Assembly: GCA_043744615.1 (NCBI GenBank)
Contig: JAYTUJ010000052.1
Span: forward strand, 1 to 16,680
Reading direction: 5' to 3'
DNA length: 16,680 nucleotides
Source of the DNA: JAYTUJ01 sp043744615
GTDB taxonomy: Bacteria; Patescibacteriota; Minisyncoccia; Phycocordibacterales; CAIRYW01
The position numbers and the translations under genes are program-made. Below are positions 7,073 through 14,169 of this stretch, in pieces (the stretch's first letter is position 1; each line of letters begins with the position of its first letter). Below the pieces are notes generated by a model that saw only the letters and a program-made list of their open reading frames with translations, was not told the origin of the DNA and did not search any database.

Positions 7073-8101
7073 TTATTTATCCCAGGTAAAACCATTTCCA
7101 AAATGTCCGTATTTTGCAGTTTGTCTAAATTGGGGTTTTCGTAAATCTAAAAATTTAATAATTTCTTGTGGGCGCAAATCGTATCCGGTTACTTTTTCTT
7201 GATATGTTTTTGTTCCGTCATTAATAGAAGCGACTGCCATTAAAGGTTCAGCTACTCCGATTGCGTATGCAAGATGTACAAAAACTTCTTTAGCGTTTTT
7301 AGCTCTCAAATAATCAACAGCGATTTTTCGAGCCATGTATGCACCACTGCGATCTACTTTTGTGGCATCTTTTCCAGAAAAAGCACCTCCTCCAACAGGA
7401 ATATGAGGGCCGTAGTTATCGACGGCGAGTTTGCGTCCGGTGAGACCGGTGTCGGCGGCGAAGCCGCCGACCGTCCACGCTCCATTCGGATTTCTCATCC
7501 AAACTTTTTTCATATCTGCTCCAAATTCTTTTGAAAATTCTTCGACAACTGCATCAAGTTTTACATCTTCCATATTTCCGTTATCGCAAAGAGAAGTTAA
7601 AATCGAAACAATCTTTTTCTGCACAATATCATCTTCTTTTTTTTCTGAATCCTTTTCATCAAAAGCCTCAACGGTCACTTGTGATTTTGCATCATGAGCT
7701 GCCATTGCACGAGATAATCTTCGAGCAAGCATAACTTCAAGAGGCATCATTTCGGGAGTTTCATTTGTTGCATATCCAACCATAATTCCTTGGTCTCCTG
7801 CCCCATCATTATCAACTCCATGACCAATTTCTGGACTTTGTTCTACTACGTTTACTTGAACACCAACTGGCTCGGTATATCCGCATTCTCGATACACATC
7901 AAGAGCAATCTGACGCATGTTTACATACGTTTTTGTAGAAAGTTCTCCCGTAATCGTAATAATTCCATGCCCTCCCATAACCTCAATGGCTGCACGAGTA
8001 TACGGATCTTCTTTTAGACAAGCGTCTAAAATCGCATCCGAGATTTGATCACAAATTTTATCAGGATGCGCAATTGAAACTGATTCTGCTGTTTTTAACA
8101 T
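7073..8101 (-). CDS. metK: S-adenosylmethionine synthetase (MetK)
   Basis: This enzyme makes S-adenosylmethionine from methionine and ATP in the cytosol. Conserved sites are all visible: HPDK at 12-15 with its histidine, GAGDQG at 100-105 followed by MVGYATNE, DAKSQVT around 137-143, DTGLTGRK at 217-224, and the glycine-rich GGGAFSGKDATKVDRS near 237-252. The C-terminus carries the YAIGVAEP and YGHFG motifs. At 342 aa it is about 40 residues shorter than E. coli MetK. Much of the loss is in the middle, after the YATNE segment where residues follow MARRLS directly with AMAAHDAKSQ, and at the C-terminal tail. Only 46 bases separate it from the divergent gene, so there is no room for a SAM riboswitch. 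SAM made here would also supply the methyltransferase of the type I restriction locus in this window. Confidence 0.97.
   Translation of the reverse strand: MLKTAESVSIAHPDKICDQISDAILDACLKEDPYTRAAIEVMGGHGIITITGELSTKTYVNMRQIALDVYRECGYTEPVGVQVNVVEQSPEIGHGVDNDGAGDQGIMVGYATNETPEMMPLEVMLARRLSRAMAAHDAKSQVTVEAFDEKDSEKKEDDIVQKKIVSILTSLCDNGNMEDVKLDAVVEEFSKEFGADMKKVWMRNPNGAWTVGGFAADTGLTGRKLAVDNYGPHIPVGGGAFSGKDATKVDRSGAYMARKIAVDYLRAKNAKEVFVHLAYAIGVAEPLMAVASINDGTKTYQEKVTGYDLRPQEIIKFLDLRKPQFRQTAKYGHFGNGFTWDK
7437..7471. repeat. GC-rich double hairpin within metK (9-bp perfect palindrome plus 5-bp inverted repeat)
   Basis: The main element is GTCGGCGGC (7451-7459), loop GAA, GCCGCCGAC (7463-7471). It is exactly seven codons long in frame (VGGFAAD, residues 211-217). 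Immediately beside it is a smaller inverted repeat, CCGGT (7437-7441), GAG, ACCGG (7445-7449). The surrounding 60-70 bases are markedly richer in GC than the rest of metK. The coded residues align without an insertion to the conserved GG..xD.GLTGRK segment, so the symmetry arises through codon and residue choice and not by inserted codons. Confidence 0.8.
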
Positions 8102-8147
8102 ATATATAATCTAGTATACTATACTCGTCTTATCTACAAAAATAATC
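8102..8147. promoter_or_regulatory. Divergent promoter region between metK and the nucleotidyltransferase operon
   Basis: The 46-base gap contains TAGTATACTA (8112-8121), a perfect 10-bp palindrome. The same hexamer TATACT can therefore be read as a -10 on both strands (8118-8113 for metK, 8115-8120 for the plus-strand operon). A second TATACT follows at 8120-8125. For metK the predicted leader would be only about five nt; for the plus-strand gene about 15-20 nt with no Shine-Dalgarno motif. The placement is a reading of consensus sequence only. Confidence 0.5.
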
Positions 8148-8591
8148 ATGAATTCAAAGATTTCAGATAAAAAAATTGTACTCGTTTGCGGAACCTTTGA
8201 TGGAATTCACGAGGGTCATCGATATTTTATTTCGAAAGCTCAAAAACTTGGTGACGATTTAATTATTGGTGTTTCGCCTGACGAATACATTCGTCAAAAT
8301 AAAAAACGAGAACCTCGCAACACAATGGAAAAGCGAATGGAGTTATTAAAAAAAGAATTTCCATGTGCACAAATTATTGGAAGTGATAAAAAATTAAGCA
8401 CGTGGGAAATTCTTGAGCGTTCACAACCAAATATTATTGCGTGTGGGTACGATCAAATTAAATTTAAAGAAGCACTTGAAAAAGTAATCAAAGAAAAAAA
8501 TCTTTCTATTGAAGTAATAATGTTACCTTCTTTTGAACCCGACACATTTCACTCAAGTATTATTCATAAAAACGAACCCCTAAAACAATAA
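8148..8591 (+). CDS. Cytidylyltransferase-like nucleotidyltransferase (HxGH family)
   Basis: A small Rossmann-like nucleotidyltransferase. The nucleotide-binding signature GTFDGIHEGH is at residues 15-24, with H21-x-G-H24 as the HxGH motif. KKREP (52-56) and the R63-containing helix fit the phosphate-binding part, and the C-terminal SSIIHK (136-141) takes the place of the ISSTxIR motif. The length of 147 aa fits the stand-alone family that includes glycerol-3-phosphate cytidylyltransferase (TagD), archaeal-type phosphopantetheine adenylyltransferase and archaeal FAD synthase (RibL). I cannot separate these substrates by eye. The next gene, a DedA membrane protein, begins one base after the stop (TAATATG), so the two are almost surely coupled. 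A role in phospholipid or cofactor supply is possible but only inferred. Confidence 0.85.
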   Translation: MNSKISDKKIVLVCGTFDGIHEGHRYFISKAQKLGDDLIIGVSPDEYIRQNKKREPRNTMEKRMELLKKEFPCAQIIGSDKKLSTWEILERSQPNIIACGYDQIKFKEALEKVIKEKNLSIEVIMLPSFEPDTFHSSIIHKNEPLKQ

Positions 8592-8592
8592 T

Positions 8593-9207
8593 ATGCACAT
8601 CACCCAATACATTAACCCCGATTTTATTATTAAAACAACAGGTATTATTGGTATTACTGTTGTTATTTTTCTAGAAACAGCAATTTTATTTGGATTGTTT
8701 TTTCCTGGCGATACGTTACTTTTTACTGCTGGATTTTTAGCTTCACAAGGATATATGTCAGTACTATTGGTATGGATATGTGTAATGATTGCCGCTGTTA
8801 TTGGCGATAATGTTGGATATTATTTTGGAGAAAAATTAGGGATATCAATATTTAATCGAGACATTCTTTTTCTTAAAAAAGAGACTCTAAAATCTTATGT
8901 AGAAAAAACTCAAAAACTATTTTTAGTGTATGGACCAAAAATAATAATCATTTCTCGTTTTATGCCTATTATAAGAACACTTGCCCCAACGTTTGCAGGT
9001 ATCGGCAAGATGCCCTATCGAACTTTTTTTACATATAACCTTATCGGTGGTGTAACATGGGCAACAGGCTTTATATTTGCGGGATATTATCTAGGTAAAC
9101 TTATTCCTAATGCCGAACATTACCTTTCAAGAATAATTATTGTTATAATCGTCTTATCAATAACTCCCGCTTTAGTGGAATTTATTAAATTAAGAAAAAA
9201 GAATTAA
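8593..9207 (+). CDS. DedA family (VTT/SNARE-associated domain) membrane protein
   Basis: A polytopic inner-membrane protein. Hydrophobic segments lie near residues 12-36, 41-75, 135-165 and 180-195. Diagnostic pieces are the acidic E28 in the first helix, FPGD (37-40), GDNVGYYFG (71-79), and the SRFMPIIRTLAP segment (121-132) with conserved R122, P125 and R128. These match the DedA family, whose members are implicated in lipid-carrier or phospholipid flipping and proton-dependent membrane homeostasis. The length of 204 aa is normal. The start is one base after the nucleotidyltransferase stop and mscL follows four bases downstream, making a three-gene membrane-related operon. The particular lipid substrate cannot be told from sequence. 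Confidence 0.92.
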   Translation: MHITQYINPDFIIKTTGIIGITVVIFLETAILFGLFFPGDTLLFTAGFLASQGYMSVLLVWICVMIAAVIGDNVGYYFGEKLGISIFNRDILFLKKETLKSYVEKTQKLFLVYGPKIIIISRFMPIIRTLAPTFAGIGKMPYRTFFTYNLIGGVTWATGFIFAGYYLGKLIPNAEHYLSRIIIVIIVLSITPALVEFIKLRKKN

Positions 9208-9211
9208 ATAT

Positions 9212-9520
9212 ATGTTACAAGAATTTAAAGATTTCGCAGTGAAAGGAAACGTCATCGACCTCGCAGTCGGAGTTGTGATTGGAGCTGCATTTGGAAAAAT
9301 TGTAGAATCACTTGTTAAAGATATTATTATGCCAACTATTGCAATGATTGCAGGAAAAGCAGATTTCTCTTCATTACACATAGGGCCAATTATGTATGGA
9401 AATTTCCTTACAAACGTTCTTGATTTTGTTATTATTGCTTTCTCAATTTTTATGGCTGTAAAAGTTATAAACAAAATGGGCGGAATAAAAAAGAGTGAAG
9501 AAACAAGTACATCAAAATAA
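9212..9520 (+). CDS. mscL: Large-conductance mechanosensitive channel MscL
   Basis: MscL opens under membrane tension to release solutes during hypo-osmotic shock. The N-terminal amphipathic helix (MLQEFKDFAVKGNVIDLAVG) and the glycine/alanine-rich pore helix (VGVVIGAAFGKIVESLV, about residues 19-35) are well conserved, followed by KDIIMP. A periplasmic loop containing YGNFL leads into the second transmembrane helix (about residues 68-88), and a short basic then acidic cytoplasmic tail ends the protein. It is 102 aa against about 136 in E. coli; the cytoplasmic bundle and loop are shortened. It is the last gene of the operon that begins at 8148. There is no strong Shine-Dalgarno site; an A-rich stretch precedes the ATG. 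It ends 28 nt from the end of the convergent hsdR gene, with no terminator hairpin visible. Confidence 0.96.
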   Translation: MLQEFKDFAVKGNVIDLAVGVVIGAAFGKIVESLVKDIIMPTIAMIAGKADFSSLHIGPIMYGNFLTNVLDFVIIAFSIFMAVKVINKMGGIKKSEETSTSK

Positions 9521-9548
9521 ATCACAACAACTCTCTATATTTTCATGA

Positions 9549-12518
9549 TTATTTTTTAATCTTCTTCACTACGTACTCGAATACTCTTTCTTGTACGAAC
9601 TTCTTAAGTTCAGGACTTTGATCAAGTTTTTGGTACAAGCTGAAGTGATTATCGAGCACACCTACGAGTTCGTCTTGGAAGAGCTGATCAAATTTCAATT
9701 TTGCAGCATCCTTACTGTTGTTTTGAACTGAACCAAGAAGCACCTCGCTTTCCAGTAGACGCTTGCTCAAGTCGTTAAGAATCACTCTATCAGCATCATT
9801 AAAGTTCGTGCCATATCGTTCATTTACTTCTTTTATGATTCTTGAGAGTGTGTCTTTTTCATCTTCTGCTGCGCTTTTTTCACCACCGCCACCCATGGGA
9901 TCAATAATCCCTTCCGCGTTTTCAAGTTTGAGATCCATTGCACCCTTCTTTTCAATTCTATATGTTTCCATATCAATCACCTCGAGTACTTCATAAGGCA
10001 AAGGATTTTCTCTCTTCGGTAACTTCTTAATAAGATACTTCAAGAATATAAATAACTTCTCAAGTTGAGGATCTTCAAAAGTCACAATCTGCGAGATGAA
10101 TGCATATTTTTTCAAGTAATCGAATACAGTGGATTTAAAACTCTCCATCTCTTCTTCTGTCAGATTTTCTTCATTAATTCTTGAAACTACACTATCGATA
10201 ATGTAGTTGAGTTTGTCGGGAGTTGCTTTTGTATATAACTCATCGATAAATCCGTTCACTTCAAAATCAGTGAAGAATTTAAAGCCACGTACATCACGCT
10301 CAAGATCGTGCAGTATATTAGGGTTAGTGGCTTCTGACAGCACTGTAGTTGTGTAATACGGCTGAAAGGCTTCCTTAATAGCGTCTGTTTCGTTCACGAA
10401 ATCAAGTACAAAAGTATCGTCTTTTCCATAAGTTGTACGGTTGAGACGAGAGAGAGTTTGGACCGCGCTAACGCCACCCAGTTTTTTGTCGACATACATC
10501 ACAGACAATAATGGCTGATCAAATCCCGTCTGGAATTTTTCGGCTACGATCAAAAACTTGTAATCATCTTTTTTGAATTCCTCAGCAGTCTGACTTTCGG
10601 GTACTTTATTCATCTGGCCCTCAGTATATTCAAGTTTCGTATCTACATCTTTTACAGTTCCAGAAAAAGCAACGAGTGCTTTATGCCCATACCCTTTTTC
10701 TTTCATGTATTTATCAAATGCAATCTTATATCTGACAGCGTGGAGGCGAGATTTTGTCACTACCATTGCCTTCGCTTTACCCGCAATGAGAGATGTTATT
10801 TTCTCTTCAAAATGTTCCACCATGATGGCAACTTTTTTATCAATAGCATGTTCATGACGCTCCACATATCCGACCATCAATCGTTGTGCTTTCTTTTTAT
10901 CAAATTCCGGATCATCCTCTACTTTTTTAAGGAGTCCGAAGTAGGTTTCATAAGTTGTGTAATTCTTCAGTACATCAAGAATAAATTTTTCTTCAATAGC
11001 TTGTTTCATTGAGTAAAGAGAGAACGGCACAAATTTTCCCGTAAGGATATCCTTAGTACCGAAAAGCTCAAGTGTTTTTTGTTTTGGTGTAGCAGTAAAA
11101 GCAAAGAATGATAAGTTGGGAGAAGCAACCTTTCTGGCTTTCATGCGGTCAATAATCTGATCCTCAATTGTCTTGAAAGCTTTTTCCTCTTTTTCTGTTT
11201 CTTTCTCTGCTTCATCAAGTGTAAGCACCTGCCTTAGATCTGCTGCCGACTCACCGGATTGCGATGAGTGTGCCTCGTCTATAATTACTGCAAAATATTT
11301 TCCTACTATTTTATCAATAGTGTCTACAATCACTGGAAATTTTTGCAAAGTAGTCGTGATTATTTTTACTCCAGACTCAAGTGCTTCTTGAAGTTCTTTT
11401 CCTCCATTTTCAATATGTTTAACCAAACCAGTAACCTGACTAAAGCTCTTAACTGTGTCTGATAGCTGTCTATCAAGCACTTTTCGGTCGGTAACAACAA
11501 TCACCCCATCAAATGTATTTTCACCTTCCATGGTATGAAGTTCGGCTAAACGATGAGCTATCCATGCAATGGTATTACTTTTGCCAGAGCCAGCACTGTG
11601 TTGGATGAGATAATTGTTACCAACATCGTGCGAATATACATCTGCCACTATATTTCGTACTGTCTCGAACTGATGGTATCGGGGAAAGATTAGTTTTTCT
11701 TCTTTTCGCTTCTTGCCATTTTTATCTTCCTTTTCCTCGGTCACTTCTTGAATAAAATTGCCGACCAGATCAAATACACCATCTTTAGACCAAACCTCTT
11801 CCCAGAGATAGTAAGTCTTGTACTTACCCTTTGGCGCATCCGGATTACCAGATGACCCATTATTGCCTTTGTTGAAAGGTAAAAAATATGTAGCGAGACC
11901 CGCAAGGCACGTGGTCATGTATGCCTGCTCGGTATCTAAGGCAAAGTGGGTAAGACATCGTTTGAACGAGAGTAATTTTTCTTTTTGGTCTCGGTCCGTC
12001 TTGTATTGAGAAATAGCGTTGATTACATTTTGACCAGTAAATTGGTTCTTGAGTTCTGATGTAAATAGTGGAAGACCGTTCACAAAAATAACCATGTCGA
12101 TAGAGTTTTCGTTTTTAGTACTATACTTCACTTGTCTCATGATACTCAGAATATTCCCGGCGTAGTCAGCAAGTGTCTCTGGATTCTTATTATTCTCCGG
12201 TTTGAAATATGCGAGGCAAATTCGTACGCCCCGGTCAGTAACTCCGTCACGAAGAACACTCAAAAGACCACGAGAAAGAATCTCCTCATCCAGTCGAGCC
12301 AAGAATCTGTCCGGTGTCTCGTCTCCATATTGCTCAACAAGTTTATTCCAGTTTTCTTTTTGTGTAGTCTGAATAAACTCTAGGACCAGTTCTATATCCA
12401 TGCAGAGTTCTTTATTGTATGAAGAATTTGGTCGTGACCGATATCCATTCAGGCTCACCAGTTGTTCCTCAATAAACTCTTCAAATCCTGATTCTTTTGT
12501 GTTTGTTTTTGTAGGCAT
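9549..12518 (-). CDS. hsdR: Type I restriction enzyme R subunit (HsdR)
   Basis: The restriction and translocation subunit of a type I system. The HSDR_N nuclease domain occupies about residues 1-200, with PD-(D/E)xK residues D141, E155 and K157 (SIDMVIF... TSELK). The SF2 motor follows: Walker A HSAGSGKS at 307-314, VVTDRKVLDRQ at 341-351, the DEAH box at 414-417, TATP at 475-478, the FQTGFDQPL region near 662-670, and motif VI QTLSRLNRT at 687-695. The C-terminal helical part should dock to HsdM/HsdS. At 989 aa the protein is full length and appears intact. It is the last gene of the operon, starting four nt after the PIN gene. It should act with HsdS and HsdM of the same operon. No frameshift was seen. 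Confidence 0.96.
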   Translation of the reverse strand: MPTKTNTKESGFEEFIEEQLVSLNGYRSRPNSSYNKELCMDIELVLEFIQTTQKENWNKLVEQYGDETPDRFLARLDEEILSRGLLSVLRDGVTDRGVRICLAYFKPENNKNPETLADYAGNILSIMRQVKYSTKNENSIDMVIFVNGLPLFTSELKNQFTGQNVINAISQYKTDRDQKEKLLSFKRCLTHFALDTEQAYMTTCLAGLATYFLPFNKGNNGSSGNPDAPKGKYKTYYLWEEVWSKDGVFDLVGNFIQEVTEEKEDKNGKKRKEEKLIFPRYHQFETVRNIVADVYSHDVGNNYLIQHSAGSGKSNTIAWIAHRLAELHTMEGENTFDGVIVVTDRKVLDRQLSDTVKSFSQVTGLVKHIENGGKELQEALESGVKIITTTLQKFPVIVDTIDKIVGKYFAVIIDEAHSSQSGESAADLRQVLTLDEAEKETEKEEKAFKTIEDQIIDRMKARKVASPNLSFFAFTATPKQKTLELFGTKDILTGKFVPFSLYSMKQAIEEKFILDVLKNYTTYETYFGLLKKVEDDPEFDKKKAQRLMVGYVERHEHAIDKKVAIMVEHFEEKITSLIAGKAKAMVVTKSRLHAVRYKIAFDKYMKEKGYGHKALVAFSGTVKDVDTKLEYTEGQMNKVPESQTAEEFKKDDYKFLIVAEKFQTGFDQPLLSVMYVDKKLGGVSAVQTLSRLNRTTYGKDDTFVLDFVNETDAIKEAFQPYYTTTVLSEATNPNILHDLERDVRGFKFFTDFEVNGFIDELYTKATPDKLNYIIDSVVSRINEENLTEEEMESFKSTVFDYLKKYAFISQIVTFEDPQLEKLFIFLKYLIKKLPKRENPLPYEVLEVIDMETYRIEKKGAMDLKLENAEGIIDPMGGGGEKSAAEDEKDTLSRIIKEVNERYGTNFNDADRVILNDLSKRLLESEVLLGSVQNNSKDAAKLKFDQLFQDELVGVLDNHFSLYQKLDQSPELKKFVQERVFEYVVKKIKK

Positions 12519-12522
12519 ATGA

Positions 12523-12963
12523 TTATATTACTGGGTCATTAATAATAATTTTTCCATCAAATTCCTCTTTTAGCGCATCCTTGAAATCACTGTCGTGTGT
12601 AAAGATTTCAATGGTTCCACCCGTATCAAAGAGTGTTGGATTAGAGGGGTTAAGAATTGTTTCAATACCTGCTAATATTGATATATCAGCCAAGCCCTTT
12701 AGTCCATAAAAAGAAACGATCTTGCTGTGTTTATTTATAAATTTCTTATAATTTTCTAAATATTTAGCTTCATCAAAATAACGATGCTCTTCAAGATTTA
12801 AAAACTTGATACTTTTAATCTTAGAACTATATTGAGGAGAGATAAATCCTAAATTTTCAATTTCGTTTCTCAGATCCTCAGTTGTGTAAAAAGCTTCAGA
12901 TAAATTTAACTGAATTTCAGATTTTATGAATTTATTTAAAATATTTGTATCTATAATTTTCAT
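12523..12963 (-). CDS. PIN-domain protein, probable toxin or effector ribonuclease
   Basis: A small single-domain protein (146 aa) with the acidic residues of the PIN nuclease fold: D5 in MKIIDTNIL, E34 in LRNEIE, D93 in GLADISILAG, and D124/D126 in IFTHDSDFK. The arrangement (acidic residue at the very N-terminus, a central helix with Glu, then T-x-D-x-D-F near the end) is typical of VapC-like and archaeal-type PIN ribonucleases, so the active site looks intact. Its ATG overlaps the TGA of the preceding ImmA/IrrE-like gene as ATGA, which is usual for toxin-antitoxin pairs and implies translational coupling. It sits between hsdS and hsdR in a type I restriction operon. RNA cleavage is inferred from the family; the target is unknown. 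Confidence 0.7.
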   Translation of the reverse strand: MKIIDTNILNKFIKSEIQLNLSEAFYTTEDLRNEIENLGFISPQYSSKIKSIKFLNLEEHRYFDEAKYLENYKKFINKHSKIVSFYGLKGLADISILAGIETILNPSNPTLFDTGGTIEIFTHDSDFKDALKEEFDGKIIINDPVI

Positions 12964-14165
12964 ATTTTTAATTTATAGTCACTCCATTTATCCTTCCTGA
13001 ACCGACCGAAGATTATCATTTGCGCCTGATTAGGGTAAATCGTACTATTTTTTATAGCTGTATTGACTTTGTCAAAGGCAATATCGCCACAAAATTTTTT
13101 CACAGAAGTCGAGATATGCGGATGATTAAACCATTTTTTTATTTCCTGAAGAACACCAGATTCTCTTTCTGGTAGCTTCAACGATTCTTGGATATCTTTA
13201 TCGATCTTTTTTCTAAAACGTAAAATAAATAGAATTGCAGTATAAGATATCTTGTATTGCTCCTTAATTTTATTAATTAAATCTTTATCAAGATCTTCGA
13301 TCTTCAAACTATCTGTGACGGTTTTCGGTAAAAGAAATTCAGATACTATATCATTCATCAGCTTAAATTTTTTATCATCTTTTATTTTTTTGAATGAGTA
13401 ACTTTCAATCGCGTGAGAATATTCTTCTGTCCCGATAACAACTAACAGATATATAAGTGTGTATATTTGCCTAAAATGATTTTCATCTGGATTTATTTCA
13501 CTCGGCAAAAATATAAAGGGTATTTTTTTGTCCTTAACTACAAAACCACTCGTATTTCTAAACAATTCTAATGTATTTCTTATTTCAGGTAATATACCGT
13601 TTGTTCTTACCCCCTGAGACACATTAATATTTCCTTTTGATTGTACTTTCCCAATAAGATAATTTTTTGATTTTTCAGCAGTTTCTTGTGATCTAAATAA
13701 ATTAATATCTATACCAAAATAACTAATTATTTGCCCAACGGCATCCTGAACATTTTTTGATTTTAGGGAGCCTGAAAAATCACACACGAAAGCTTCATCC
13801 AATTGGGATGCGACAAAAGACTGTATTCTAATTTGTCTATCTATAATTCTTTTAGATGTTGTTTCTCCTTTACCTTTTCTTTTGTGTATAGTAAGAAGAT
13901 CTTTGGGAAATTTATCCAATCTATTTTTTTCAATATTTTCTAGTTCTCTTTTTAAATTAGTGGAATCCAATAAAAACATTTGCCAAGGAAGGTGAATCTT
14001 TTCACAAATATCCTTTAATTCATTAAGGGTAATTGAACCTTTACTAAAAGCATTTCTAAAAACCTCATGTTCAGCGAGTTTTTCTTCAGGATAAAAATTC
14101 AGCAAGATTTCAATAGTTTTATTATCCAATTCAGTTGATTTAGTTGTTCCAGATTTTAAAATCAT
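12960..14165 (-). CDS. ImmA/IrrE (COG2856)-like protein with degenerate metallopeptidase motif
   Basis: I recognise this only as a divergent member of the Xre/ImmA-IrrE type. Residues about 43-66 (GSITLNELKDICEKIHLPWQ, then MFLLD) resemble the end of the helix-turn-helix/linker part, where relatives have an el..la..l..P...ffL pattern. Residues 208-245 read like the catalytic segment (GFVV... IPFIFLPSEINP... RQIYTLIYLLVV), and 269-281 (KLMNDIVSEFLLPK) resembles the family's E.xAN.FAxxLLMP helix. In active ImmA/IrrE the F-T-L segment is followed by HExxH; here the equivalent is I-Y-L-L-V, so the zinc ligands are absent. The predicted protein is probably not a peptidase and may act as a binding or antitoxin partner of the PIN protein it overlaps by four nt. 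It starts four nt after hsdS. The DNA is AT-rich relative to the DUF2130 gene, perhaps from a separate acquisition. Confidence 0.5.
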   Translation of the reverse strand: MILKSGTTKSTELDNKTIEILLNFYPEEKLAEHEVFRNAFSKGSITLNELKDICEKIHLPWQMFLLDSTNLKRELENIEKNRLDKFPKDLLTIHKRKGKGETTSKRIIDRQIRIQSFVASQLDEAFVCDFSGSLKSKNVQDAVGQIISYFGIDINLFRSQETAEKSKNYLIGKVQSKGNINVSQGVRTNGILPEIRNTLELFRNTSGFVVKDKKIPFIFLPSEINPDENHFRQIYTLIYLLVVIGTEEYSHAIESYSFKKIKDDKKFKLMNDIVSEFLLPKTVTDSLKIEDLDKDLINKIKEQYKISYTAILFILRFRKKIDKDIQESLKLPERESGVLQEIKKWFNHPHISTSVKKFCGDIAFDKVNTAIKNSTIYPNQAQMIIFGRFRKDKWSDYKLKI

Positions 14166-14169
14166 AAAT

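Noticed and set aside
7431..7734. Plus-strand open frames across metK
   Set aside because: They are shadows of metK, with no family resemblance and no start signal; metK motifs fix the coding strand.
8102..8147. SAM riboswitch upstream of metK
   Set aside because: The divergent gap is only 46 bases, far too short for any known SAM aptamer.
9521..9548. Bidirectional terminator between mscL and hsdR
   Set aside because: The 28 bases have no inverted repeat followed by a T-run.
9763..12383. Several plus-strand open frames of 60-110 codons across hsdR
   Set aside because: All lie antisense to an intact HsdR with every catalytic motif, and their translations look like reverse-complement artefacts (serine- and phenylalanine-rich).
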